Shown here: in pieces, positions 11,815 through 22,444 of the stretch
Layout: the number at the start of each line of letters is the position of its first letter
Position numbering within the stretch: position 1 is the stretch's first letter
Assembly: GCA_951799445.1 (NCBI GenBank)
Contig: OX637287.1
Location: 31,762,224 to 31,826,223 of the forward strand
Source: Pseudisothecium myosuroides
Lineage: Eukaryota; Streptophyta; Bryopsida; Hypnales; Lembophyllaceae
Reading direction: 5' to 3'
DNA length: 64,000 bases
Program-made: the position numbers and the translations under genes
The notes under the pieces: model-generated
What the model was told of the DNA's origin: nothing
The model's database searches: none
Seen by the model: the letters and a program-made list of their open reading frames with translations, nothing else

Positions 11815-13370
11815 TTAAAACATAATTTTCTCTTATACCGGTAGGTCTTCTTTTAAGCTCTCCATCGTCAAGGTAAACAATAGATTTGAAGTTGTAATGA
11901 ATTAATTATGAATTCCAAACGTACTACTACAATTTGAAGGTTGCAAATTGTTGACGCTTGATTGGAGCTAAGTCATAGGAATGACATGATACTATTAATT
12001 TTCTGAGGCCACTTATACTAGAAGAAACCCGCGTTGGTCTAAACAAAAAATGGGGGCTGAAATTTGTTGAGAACCATGTTTTCAACGCAAAATTTTGGGA
12101 TTCCAGCGTTGGAAACATGGTTCTCAACAAATTTCAACCCACATTTTTTGTTTAGACCAAAGTGGGTTTTTTCTAGTGTTAGCAAGGTCAATTTGGAGCT
12201 AAGTTGAATGAGTTATGAATTTTCAAACAAAAAAAGTGTTATTGAGAAGGAAGGAGGAATCCACTCATAGTTGATTCAAGACAACAAAAGTGAATGAGCA
12301 AAAGATCAAAATGAGTTGTATACTAATGTGCACTCATAAACCAATGTGCATGAATTATAATTTAATTGTGTTGAAGGAGGTAATTACAGTGTGAGCAGCC
12401 ATTGGAAATAAAGTATATATGCACTTTCAAGGGGATAACATATGTATATTCATGAATGCATAAGTGCTTGTGGTGCAATGTAAAATTGCTTGAAGGAATG
12501 TGTTAGCGAAATTGGGAATGGAACCATGGAGTCACAAGGAAATGCAAACTTGTATTGTCAATGCATTCATTGCATTGTGATTGGTGTTGAATAGGACAAT
12601 GTCTAAATTTAATAAGTTGTAATGCATTATAGGAAGTTCTGATTGCGTAAAAGATGTAGGTGTTTATATTCTTTACCAGACTCTTTTAGATGTTTTTCTG
12701 GCCATTTCAATTTAAAAATACTCATACCAACTAAGGCATGCTTAGAACTATTGGATAGCCCTAACAAAGGGGTATGCACGAAAGAGAATTTATGACATAT
12801 CCACTGAAAGAGTAAAAGATATTGAATTTTTAAGTTTTCATCTCATTGCAAACCAAAAAATTGAACAAAAATTATGAAAATTGGTTGCGGAGAGCCATTG
12901 GCCACATAATATCTAGCTGATACGTTTATGTTACTTTAACTTTAATTTTATTTTTAACTTTTGAAAAATGTTTGTTGATACTTCACTTTTATTTGTACTT
13001 TATTTTTACTTTAAAATTTTGTTTATTCGCAAATATTTAATTTTTATCTTTATTTTTCTTCTAATTTTAATTTTAAAATTTATTTGCCAATGCTTTTATT
13101 ATTTTCATAAGCCAAAATATTTAAAAAAAATTATAATAAAAAAATTGATAGAACATCTAAATGATCTAATTGCCATATTTAAAGAACAGAAAAATAGATT
13201 TGAAAGGAGATTAAAGAGGGCTTAGCTGTAACTTTTGTGGCAATTGTAAATGCCACATTAATGATTGTAGCAACAAGATAGAGCATATTAGACTATGTTG
13301 ACCTCCACCCCCACCATTAGCACGCTTCAAAATACAGTCTGTACAAAAAAAGAGTCATCTTCCGTTTAGA
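11815..13370 (+). repeat. segmental duplication block, copy A (upstream part)
   Basis: From 'cataattttctcttata' onward the sequence is matched in order by 45030-46256 and then 47198-47410. The two matching halves in copy B are separated only by MITE E5. Copy A carries a CACTA MITE (12016-12178) that copy B lacks. In copy B this block leads directly into RLK2. In copy A it is separated from RLK1 by the giant LTR and other DNA. No gene was recognised in the block. Confidence 0.85.
12016..12178. mobile_element. CACTA-type palindromic MITE with TTA target duplication (163 bp)
   Basis: The ends are (T)ACTAGAAGAAACCC on the left and, read inward on the other strand, CACTAGAAAAAACCC on the right. 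The two arms are inverted copies over roughly 75 bp each. It is flanked by TTA on both sides (12013-12015, 12179-12181). The duplicate block has a single TTA at 45242-45244 and no element, a clean empty site. CACTA termini and 3-bp duplications are family hallmarks. Confidence 0.85.
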
Positions 13371-14133
13371 GTTCTGGAAATTTTTGGAGCTCTTATAGTT
13401 GATTTCTTCCTTCCATGAAAATAGACCAGTTTTTTTTCAATGGTCATTGGTGGCATCCTCTCAATCACAAAAGTACCATTTCGTTTTCTACAATATCAAT
13501 TTTTCACTAGCCAATTTCCTCCAAACTTAAATTGGTATTGGCAAATTCGATGGATTTCTGTAATGCAATTAAAATCAGTTTCAAACAAGAAAAACTAATG
13601 AATATTGCATCGTTGGCAGGAATTGAACTTGGCATAGCCCTTCAACATTGGGAGGCAAAAAATCACATTCCAATTCATTAAAGATGGAATTGAAAAATAG
13701 TAATGAAAAGTTTGCATGAAATCAAAGGAATTTAGGAATGAAAGTTTTCTCCTTCTTCAAATGGTTCTTCTACTGCCTCCATAAGGTACTAATTAGGATT
13801 GGTATGAACAAAATGCTTACAAGGTAAATGCTTGTAAACATTGGGACATAGAGAGCGACGGACCTTATCTAAACCCTGAAGAAAATAGGATCCATTATTT
13901 GAAAATGACCAATTTAACTCGCCATAATTTAAAAATTATAATTCAATTGATGCCAGATTCATACCATCGGAATCGATGAAGAATATTATATGAATAGGTC
14001 CAACCAAAAAATTTGAAAAACAAAATCACCATATTCAAATATCTACCAACAAAAATGTAATCCAATTTGGGCCTCTTGGTTTGGTATTGAAGGGGCTAGA
14101 GGTTCAAGTTGAGATTCTAAGCAAGATTTTTGC
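13371..14133. other. AT-rich non-coding stretch between the duplicated block and giant LTR R
   Basis: No coding frame or repeat with recognisable ends was seen. It belongs to sequence that is absent from the corresponding point of copy B, near 47410. Confidence 0.5.
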
Positions 14134-14464
14134 AAGAGTGTGGGCGCTAGATTATCCTCCTTTGGCAATAAAGCAAATACGACCAAATTTTTAGCTTTTA
14201 TCCACTTTTTTAATATAAAGGGGTGTTGTAAGCGCGGTCCACTGTGCCTTTCAAAAAATGGATCTTTTACTAATGTTTTCTAAGTGTCGTGGATGGGCAA
14301 AAGAAATGCCTAGAGATGCATGTGGTGACTTCCAAGCTAACTGTCAATGATCAGAGGTTACGGTAATCTAACAATGAACACCTACCGTACTAGCTATTTA
14401 TCCTATGTCTACTGTAGACTAGGTAGTTGGTGCCATTTCTAGCAACCCTAACCAACTGGAATGG

Positions 14465-14865
14465 TGTAACGGACGTGAAAGATATAAGACAAGACAAAAT
14501 GGTTTTTAGATAATAAGACTTGATATTAGAGTTCAAGAAGTATAAGACTAGAGCTAGAATCAAGAGCTAAGATCAAGAAAGGTGTTGTCGAGACTGAAGA
14601 CCACCTTAGCCTCGACTCCTATATACTATCAACTAGGAGGTTCTTCTAGAAGCTTCCGCTATCTGAGAAACTTCTCAAGAAGCTTTCCTCTAGCTTGGAC
14701 GTCCTTCCAGAAGCTTCTTTCATTTGGAAAGCTTCTCAAGAAGCTTCCCTTCAACTTGGACGTCCTTCCAGAAACTTTCAGAAGCTTCTCCTACTTGGAA
14801 AGCTTCTTAAGAAGCTTCCTCTAACTATAAGTTTCTTGGAGGAGGTTTTAACTATGTCCGTGATA
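14465..14865 (-). repeat. 3' LTR of the chromovirus (401 bp)
   Basis: On the plus strand it runs from TGTAACGGACGTG to ATGTCCGTGATA. It matches the 5' LTR except for small insertions in the GAAGCTTC-rich part. Perfect heat-shock-type trimers TTCnnGAAnnTTC lie at 14644-14656 and 14705-14717. A five-unit run with one mismatch is at 14766-14788. It ends TA where the 5' LTR has the usual TG, a single substitution. Confidence 0.9.
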
Positions 14866-14868
14866 TCA

Positions 14869-14879
14869 CTCCCTTCTCT
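14869..14879 (-). promoter_or_regulatory. polypurine tract of the chromovirus
   Basis: On the minus strand AGAGAAGGGAG lies three bases before the 3' LTR. This is the expected position for the primer of plus-strand DNA synthesis. Confidence 0.7.
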
Positions 14880-14917
14880 AGCGACGAGTTCCAAGAGGAG
14901 CTCAAGTGGTCTTTGTT

Positions 14918-15283
14918 CTACATCTGCAAGAAATCAAGAATGCGACGAACAGTATCTGTAACATAAGCTGTCCGCTGATTTTTGGATAAAGATTGAACAG
15001 GACTACTTAGCCAACGATTGTGATCCCGACTTCCATCTACTGAAAGAAATCTAAAGTACTGCTCCATGTTGAGGCCTTCAAAACATCCCTGGAAAGTAAC
15101 TTCTCGTCCATCAAGCTCGAGTCTTCCAACTTGCAGTAAGAGTACTAAAGCTCGAGCGTCACGTTGAAGCTTACCATACCATGGCTGTTCGGTACGTGGT
15201 CTTTTTCGCTGTGCCGAAGATTCACCTTCGTCTTGAGGTCATGGTGGAGGAGAATCTGCAGGTTGCAAAGACTGGTCCGGTAA
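14918..15283 (-). pseudogene. unidentified coding-like segment between the chromodomain and the 3' LTR
   Basis: On the minus strand a frame runs for 122 codons with one internal TGA (15239-15241) and ends at TAG 14918-14920. The 106 residues after the TGA look like real protein: a basic stretch QRKRPRTEQPW, then segments such as LQVGRLELDGREVTFQGC and SVDGSRDHNRWLSSPVQS, ending RRILDFLQM. I do not recognise the family. It is in the same sense as gag-pol, so it could be an accessory ORF of the element, or a captured host fragment. Confidence 0.5.
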
Positions 15284-15505
15284 CTATGACATAGAAAGCT
15301 CAAGCTCGAGCTCGATAGTGTACTCGGGATCTAAAGAGTCTCTAAAAACCCTCCAATTAGACATATTGGAGTTTTTGCAAAGGCTAATCAAAGACTAAAA
15401 TTTCCTATGACTAGAGTAAAAACTGTTTTATTTGTATCAACTCTCCCCTCTTTATATCTAGCTTTAGGTGGAGAGGCTTCTCAAAGAAGCTTTTGTTTAA
15501 ATAGG

Positions 15506-18500
15506 CTACAGTTTATCAAGATAGTGTTGACGAAACTCATGTATCATTTGCGGCGCATTGACCAAGTTTGCTGCTGATTCCCATATGTGTTCATTAATAT
15601 TGTATCCACGCCAATGTACTAAGTACTTCAACTTGCCGTGTCTACGTCGTGAATCGAGTACCTTTTCCACCTCACATTCCGCATGATTATCTACTTCGAT
15701 GGAAGGTGGTGGTGCTTGACTTTTTCTTGACAAATTTGACTCTTTATGTGGCTTAAGAAGATAAACATGAAAGATCGGATGTACTTTCATAGATGTTGAA
15801 AGCTCCAATCGATAAACGACGGGATTGATCTGCTTTTGAATGAGAAATGGGCCTAGCCAACGATAATCCAATTTGTCACATGGTCAAGTGGTCTGAATGT
15901 TGTGTCGAAGGAGCCAAACTTTGTCGCCAACTTGGAATGGAGGCGATTCTTTGCGCAACATGTCTGCTGCCGTTTTGTAACGATCTTGAGCTGCTTGTAG
16001 ATGAAGTTTCGTTATATCATGAAGCTTTGATAAATGCAAAGTCAAATCGTTGGCTGCCAGATTGTTCGTTTGAGAAATGCCAAATAAATCAAACTTCGGA
16101 TGGTAACCATAGTTGGCATAAAACAACGTTTATCAAGTAGAAGTGTGGATAGTGTTGTTGTACGCAAATTTCGCCAATATCAGATGTAAAGTCCAATCAT
16201 CTTGTTAATAGTTGATGGTCCAATACTTGATTTACGCGTTCCGTTTGTTCATTTGTTTGAAAGTGGAAGGCAGAAGAAAGTTTGATATCCACCTTTAAAG
16301 TTTCAAAGAAAGATCTTCAAAACTTGGAAATAAATTGAGGTCCTCGATCCAATACAATATCGTCAGACAGTCTGTGATATCAATAAATATTGTCCAAAAA
16401 GAGCTTCGTTGTTTCCTCGCTTGTGATTGTCTTCTTGCATAGTATAAAATGTGCCATTTTTGTAAGTCGATCCACAATTACACATATGGAATCAAAGGAC
16501 TTAAATGGAGGTAAGTCCGTAATAAAATCTATAGAAATTGAAGACCATGGTCGCTTTGAATGGGCAATGGCTGGAAAAGTCTATGCGGCCGATGTCGAAG
16601 ATTCTTAGACCTTGAATAAGTATCACAAGTGAGCACAAAGTCTTTGACAATCTTTCACATTTGAGGCCACCAAAAATCTCGAGACACGAGCTCTAATGTT
16701 TTGTTGAATCCAAAATGTCCAGCAGCAAGAAAATCATGTTGAGTTTGAAGAACTCGAAGGTGCAAGGGACCTTCAGGAATGTATAAATATTCTTCAAAAT
16801 ACAAGAGGTTGTCCGAAAACTTGAAGTTGTTGCCATCACGGTAAGACCGACGCTTAATGTCAAGAACTAAAAGATCCAAAGTCGATGCTGCACGGACTTG
16901 GTTAAGGAACAAAGAATCAACTGGCATTGCCATAGTTGTTGCACAAAGATGGAATTGCTCGGGCTTAAGGAGAGTCATTTGTTGTTGGTCGTATGCAGCT
17001 TCTCCTTCTTTTGGTACCAAGTATAATCTCCGAGACAAGGCGTCTGACAATCCTTGTTGCTTTCCGGGACGGTACGTGATAATGAAGTCGAAGCGAAATA
17101 AAGACATATTTCAATGAGCTTGATGTCGATTCAGAACGCGAGCAAACATGAAGTATTCAAGATTTTTATGATCTGTATATACAGTCACCTAATGTGACGC
17201 ACTTTCAAGTAAGTAGCGCCATTCTTAAAACGAATCCACAATAGTAAGAAGCTCCTTGTCATGAATTTCGTAATTAATCTCAACAGCTGAAAATTTTCTC
17301 GAATAGAATGCGACAGGGTGAAGTCTTCTTTCTTCTCCCATTTGCGAAAGAACTGCTTCTAATGCAAAATCTAAAGCATCCGTTTCCATATAGAATGGTT
17401 TCGAAAAGTTTGGATGGGTTAAGATTAGAGCGGTTGTAAAAGCTGACTTCAAATGTTGAAAAGCCTTCTCTGCTTCAGGTCCCCAATCTAGTTTGTCTTT
17501 GCATGTTAGCCGAGTCAGTGGAGTTGTTACTTGTGAGTAATTTTTTATGAAGATCCAATAGAAGTTGGCAAATCCAAGAAAACACTGTACATTGCGTACA
17601 GTTCAAAGAGTTGACCAGTTTGTAATAGCTTGAATTTTCTTTGGATCCATCAATAAGCCTTCGTTAGAGATGATGGATCCAAGAAACTCCACTTGCGGTT
17701 GATGAAATACACATTTTTCTAATTTGGCATATAAGCCAGCGTCTTGTAGCTTCTGTAGTACAAGTTTTATGTGTCTTTCAAGTTCTTCAACATTTTTGAA
17801 ATAAATCAAGATGTCGTCAAGATAACATACGATAAATTGATCCAAGAATTTGCGAAAGATATCATTCATCAAGTGCTGAAAAATAGCTAGTGCATTTGTA
17901 AGTCCGAATGGCATGACATTATACTCAAAATGTCCATATCTTGTTTGGAATGTTGTCTTCCATTCGTCCCCTTCTTTAATGCGCATCAAATTATATGCTC
18001 CGCGAAGATCAATATTGGTATAGATTTTGGCTTCTCCAAGTTGATCAAGAAGTCCAAATATCAACGGCAAAGGATATCAATTTTTCACCGTTAATTTATT
18101 TAGACCTCGAGAGTCAATACACATTCGTAAAGAGACGTCTTTCTTCTTCACAAAAAGTATTAGTGCGCCGGCTGGAGATTTGGAATGTCGAATGAAGTTT
18201 TTTATAAGATTTTCGTCAATATACTCCTTCAATGCTGAAAGTTCATTCTGCAATAGATTGTAAATTGGACCAAATGGTGGCTGAGCTCCATCTTCAAGAT
18301 CAATGGCGTAATCGTATAGCCAATGTTTTGACAAAATATTGGCGTTTTTCTTTTCAAAGACGTCTCCAAATCCTTCGTACTAACTTGAAATATTTGATAA
18401 AGTATTGTTGCTTTCACAAACTGAGGTTGCGTAAATAATATAGGGATTGTCCTTTCTTACTGCTTTAATAAAAGCTCTAGTTCCAACAAGTATGGGTTTG

Positions 18501-19090
18501 GCACTTGAAGACGTTAGAAGATATTTTGTTGCCAAAGTTTCTAAAGAAAATGATAGACTTCGTGACTTTCAGTCCACAACTGGATTGTATTTTTCAAGCC
18601 AAGAAAGTTCCCAAACCACGGGATTAGATGGAGTTTTGATCACATTGAATATGATCTGATTTTTATGGCCTTCAAATGAAACCTCTAACGGTTTAGTTTC
18701 ATGAATGACATCTCCCGAAGATAAGGTCCGACCGTCTATGACTTCTACACGAGCTTCTACATGTACAAAGTTTGATTTTTTTATTAGAGAAATCTTGTGA
18801 CGTTTTGCAAATTCCTCATCCATAAAACAAGCTGATGCTCCAGAATCTAAAAGGACATGAATCCGTAACTTTTTTTTGAGACCCAAACGTAGAGGTATGG
18901 TAAAGCAATGAGAAGGTTGAGAAGAAAGGTGAGGACCTAAGTTCGTCTGTAAATCTAAAGGTTCTAGTCGCACTTTCCCTACTGTGGCTGAGCGTCCTTG
19001 TTTTCCGATACATGTACGGCTCTTGTCTTGAGAGGATGTTTTTTGTGCTTCTTCTGGCAATTGGTGGCCTTGTAGCCAGGGCCTCCACAA
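15506..19090 (-). pseudogene. pol region of the chromovirus: protease, RT, RNase H, integrase, chromodomain
   Basis: Domains appear in Ty3 order on the minus strand. Protease has the active-site LLDSGASACF near 18840. Reverse transcriptase (18334-17603) has [15 protein letters not shown] and [10 protein letters not shown] near 17815. RNase H (17452-17225) has FYMETDALDFALEAVLS. The integrase region (17107-15884) has an H..H zinc region, HDFLAAGHFGFNKT, followed by RDFWWPQM. The C-terminal chromodomain (15676-15519) has CEVEKVLDSRRRHGKLKYLV and HIWESAANL. The frames are interrupted by several stops and shifts, especially in the integrase core. The chromodomain would guide integration to particular chromatin. 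This copy is inactive as a coding unit. Confidence 0.88.
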
Positions 19091-19149
19091 TATAATTACA
19101 AATCTTCAACAAGACGGCGTTTTTTTTCTTGCACGATAAGCGGTCCAAA

Positions 19150-19995
19150 TCATACAACATCAATTTGCATGTCCTCAAGGCCTTCGGAATGTATGTTTGT
19201 CATATGTATTACCTTGATCGTTGGCGAGGTATATGTTTGTGTGGTTGGTATAGTCCATAACCGTTGATCTTGACGCCGTTGGAATAATTGATTGTCACAT
19301 TTCACAGCTTGACTTATGGCTTCGATGAGTGTCTGAGGATCAGGAAATGATAGTAATAAGTCCTTGACGTCGTCTCTCAAGCCCTATTGAAATTGACTCA
19401 TGAATGCTTCTTCGCCCCAATTGATGTCACAAGCAAGTTGTCAGAATTCCGATGCATATAGTGAAGCTGAGCGAGATCCTTGTCGTAAAAAATGAACTTT
19501 AGTTGTTGCCCAACGAATCTTATCATGTTCTCCAAATGCTTTAGAAAATGCCGCTAAGAATGTCTCGAAATTGTTGAGAATTGAAGATCTTTTCTCAAAT
19601 AGCGGTGAAAACCAAGACAAAGCTTGTCCAGTGAGCAAGCTTCCAATCAAGCTCACCCGTGATTCGTCTGTCTGATATTGTTGAGGTTGAAGAAAAATGA
19701 TGAACTGAACTTGATTCACAAACCCTCGAAATTTTGCTCTGGAACCATCAAACTTTTTGGGGAGATTAATCTGTGGCTCCCTTGCGGTTGAGACATTTGA
19801 ATCAAAGTGTTGAGCAGGTACACTCGTCCCCGAAATTGACGCAGATGGAATAGATTGAGATGCTTCAACTACTCTTGCACTTGTATTTGCAACAAAGTCT
19901 TCGAGAACATTTGTCCGCATGGACAAAGAATCAATAGCCTTCAAGATGAGATCCAATTTAGTTGCTACTGAATTGGCGTCTTCGCTTCCTGACAT
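19150..19995 (-). pseudogene. gag of the chromovirus, sushi/Tf1-like, with in-frame stops
   Basis: ATG at 19995-19993 opens 184 residues. The core INLPKKFDGSRAKFRGFVNQ followed by SLLTGQALSWFSPL resembles the Gag of sushi-ichi/RTL-type and Tf1-like elements. Two nonsense codons (TGA after YASEF, TAG after FMSQFQ) then interrupt an otherwise continuous frame down to about 19150. A degenerate zinc knuckle (YCGGPGYKATNC, first Cys lost at a stop) follows near 19080. Gag would form the particle that packages the RNA. Confidence 0.82.
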
Positions 19996-20364
19996 CTTGA
20001 TTCACTCGACAAGAATACTAAAAAGATTGAGCTATTGATTAAGAATCAATTTAGATATAGGTAATCCTCAATCTCTAAATATCAAAATTGTTTTCAGGAA
20101 GGGCGATAGTCCGCTCGCAATCAAGAAAAACTTTATTAAGAAAAAATAACACTAATTTAGAGGAGGATAGTCCGCAACCTCTAAGCGCTTCAATATTTTC
20201 AAGAAGGGCAGTAGTCCGCAAACAATCAAGAAGAATCAAGCTCTAATATTAGTTTTGCCCCTTGTCCTTCCAATGACTAACACAATAAGGTTTGAACTGA
20301 ACTAATACTCTGTCCGTTTGCTAAGAAGTCCGAAATCAAATTTTGCAAAGCAAAATTTGAAGAG

Positions 20365-20377
20365 TCAGTCTCGACAA
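20365..20377 (-). promoter_or_regulatory. predicted self-primer binding site of the chromovirus
   Basis: On the minus strand TTGTCGAGACTGA lies two bases inside the 5' LTR. It is the exact reverse complement of TCAGTCTCGACAA at 20504-20492 in the LTR, which starts 30 nt below the TATA box, where transcription should begin. The same 13-mer is intact in the 3' LTR. No match to the usual tRNA-Met primer complement (TGGTATCAGAGC) is present. This is the arrangement of Tf1/sushi self-priming elements. Confidence 0.75.
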
Positions 20378-20379
20378 AC

Positions 20380-20740
20380 TGTAACGAACGTGCAAGATAC
20401 AAGACAAGATGGTTTTCAGATAACAAGACTTGATATTAGAATTCAAGATCTACAAGATTAGAACTAGAGTCAAGAGCTAAGATCAGAGGTATTGTCGAGA
20501 CTGAGGACTACCTCAGCCTCGACTCCTATATATACTACTAGCTAGGAGATTCTTCTAGAAGCTTCCGCTATCTAAGAAGCTTCTCAAGAAGCTTTCCTTT
20601 CGCTTGGATGTCCTTCAAGAAGCTTCTTTCATTTGGGAAGCTTCCCTTCAACTTGGACGTCCTTCTAGAAGCTTCTCCTACTTGGGAAGCTTCCTCTAAC
20701 TATAAGTTTTTCGGAGGAGTTTCTAACTATGTCCGTGACA
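20380..20740 (-). repeat. 5' LTR of the chromovirus (361 bp)
   Basis: Read on the minus strand it starts TGTCACGGACATAG and ends GTTCGTTACA. The TATA box TATATATA is at 20534-20527 and the predicted RNA start is at about 20504. Upstream of TATA (20551-20700) is the heat-shock-element cluster. It is 40 bp shorter than the 3' LTR, apparently through loss of GAAGCTTC-containing units. Confidence 0.9.
20551..20700 (-). promoter_or_regulatory. cluster of heat-shock elements in the chromovirus U3
   Basis: Three perfect TTCnnGAAnnTTC trimers lie at 20553-20565, 20614-20626 and 20663-20675. Further partial GAAGCTTC palindromes lie between them, all upstream of the TATA box in element orientation. 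The consensus is the binding site of trimeric heat-shock factor. The 3' LTR carries a similar or larger set. Heat-driven transcription is inferred by analogy with the Arabidopsis ONSEN element. Confidence 0.7.
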
Positions 20741-22405
20741 AATGGTACCCCCTAGGTTCCTTCTATGAACCCCTAAAGTTATCCTTTATGTTTTTACGCC
20801 CCACCTGGGTGTTTTTTATCTAAAGACTAACCCTAAAGTTCAACTTCTACTCTAAGTTTTTACTTCTAAACGTAACTCTAGATTTTGACTTTTAACTCTA
20901 GGTTTTTACTTCTAAACTACTCTAAAATTTATCCTCCAAAGTTAACTCTATGTATTGACTTTCAACTCTAAGTTTTTATTTCTAAAATTAATCTCAATTT
21001 TTAACTTCTAAATTTGACTCTACATTTTTACTTTTACTTTCACATTTTTTACTTTTAAACTACTCTAAAATTTATCCTTTTAATTTAACTCTATGTTTTT
21101 ACTTTTTGACTCTAGATTTTTTACTTCAAAAATCTAACTCTAAAATTTTACTTCTACCTTTTCTACTATCTAATTTTTACTCCAAGTTTTAATTTCTAAG
21201 TTTAACCCTAGCCTTTAACCTCTAATCTTCACTCTAACTTTAAATTTCTAACTTCAAAATTTAACTCCTATTTCTAACTCTAAAATATTCTTCCTAAAAT
21301 TGACTTTAAATTCTACTTCCTAAGTTTATCCTAAATCTCTACTTTTAATTTCTACTTTTTACTTGGATTTTTGACTCCTAAATTAACTCTAACCTTTTAC
21401 TTTCTAAACTACCCTAAGATTTCACTTGAAAATTTAACCCCCTAAATTAAACTTCCAACTTAACTCTTAACTTTTTAACTTCTTAATTTCACTTTAATTT
21501 TCACCTTCTAAGTCTAACTCTAAATCTTACTTCCTAATTTAAGGACTTCTAAATCTAACTTCTACCTTCCGCTAACCTAATCTTGCTAATCACGGGCTAA
21601 AGTCTAATCGAGAAAAATCAAGGAAAAATTAGGGAAAAACGTCAAAGATCAGTTTAACGGCTTGCCTCATTGCTGCTAGTATTGGATATAACCTCGTTCA
21701 CGTTTTCGTGCGCATCCTCGTCCATGGTACTCCTTTGGTTAATTCTTTTCTTTTTAAAGCTCATCGCTAAATTAGAAAATAATACACCCTTGCAGTCTAA
21801 CTTCCTTCTTTCCCTTTCTCCTTTCTTTTCTTTCTCCTTCTCTCCTTCTACACTAGTACTATTCCACCTAAACTTTTATGGAGTCTTACACTATGGTCTC
21901 AAACTCCAAAGAGGTTCTAATGTACCTCCTACCCTCTTACACAACTCCACATTTGTGTCATTCTAATCCTTCTCCCAACGGTCATCACAAACTCTCAAGA
22001 TTTTTCTCCTTAAGCCTACCTAATCCTAGCCTAAGTTACTGTTTATCGTCTCTCACCTTCTCCCACTTATTTCATCTTCTTCTTCATTAATCTCCTTCCA
22101 TTCTTGTTTTTGTTGTGTTTGTGGTGAGAGAGTTGGGAGTGCTTATTTGCAGATGTGTGCGTGGAGGTGCTACTTCTATCCCCCCCCTTCCCTTTTTTAG
22201 ATTCTTTTCCCTAAGTCCTATTTTTTTATTCTACCCCTAGCCTATCTAATCCAACATCTTTTCTTTTTTTTTGTTTAGGAAAAAAGGAGAAAATTAAAAA
22301 AAAGAAATGTGTGAGCCCAGGGCCCTGGACCAAGCATCGCCTATTGCCTGGCTCCCTCGGCTGGTGGCTGGGAGGGTCGGGTTGTATCAATTAATTAATA
22401 ATTAA

Positions 22406-22409
<4 letters not shown>

Positions 22410-22441
<32 letters not shown>
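22410..22441. repeat. (TA)n microsatellite
   Basis: About sixteen TA dinucleotides in a row inside giant LTR R, followed by a long T/A-rich run to about 22503. Confidence 0.9.

Positions 22442-22444
<3 letters not shown>

Larger units (their letters stand above)
14465..20740 (-). mobile_element. Ty3/Gypsy chromovirus, structurally complete (6276 bp), coding region decayed
   Basis: Two LTRs (14465-14865 and 20380-20740) bound it, and a perfect 5-bp duplication AATGG flanks it (14460-14464, 20741-20745). Read on the minus strand the order is 5' LTR, primer site, gag, protease, reverse transcriptase, RNase H, integrase with chromodomain, an extra open segment, polypurine tract and 3' LTR. The chromodomain makes it a chromovirus. 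The Gag resembles the sushi/Tf1 type, and the primer site is a self-primer rather than a tRNA complement. Stops and frameshifts break all the long frames, so this copy cannot encode a full polyprotein. It sits inside giant solo LTR R. Confidence 0.92.

Noticed and set aside
15847..16140. Plus-strand open frame of 97 codons
   Set aside because: Antisense shadow of the chromovirus integrase region.
20365..20379. tRNA-Met type primer binding site for the chromovirus
   Set aside because: The bases next to the LTR do not resemble TGGTATCAGAGC. The perfect complement to the LTR's own RNA start is a better explanation.
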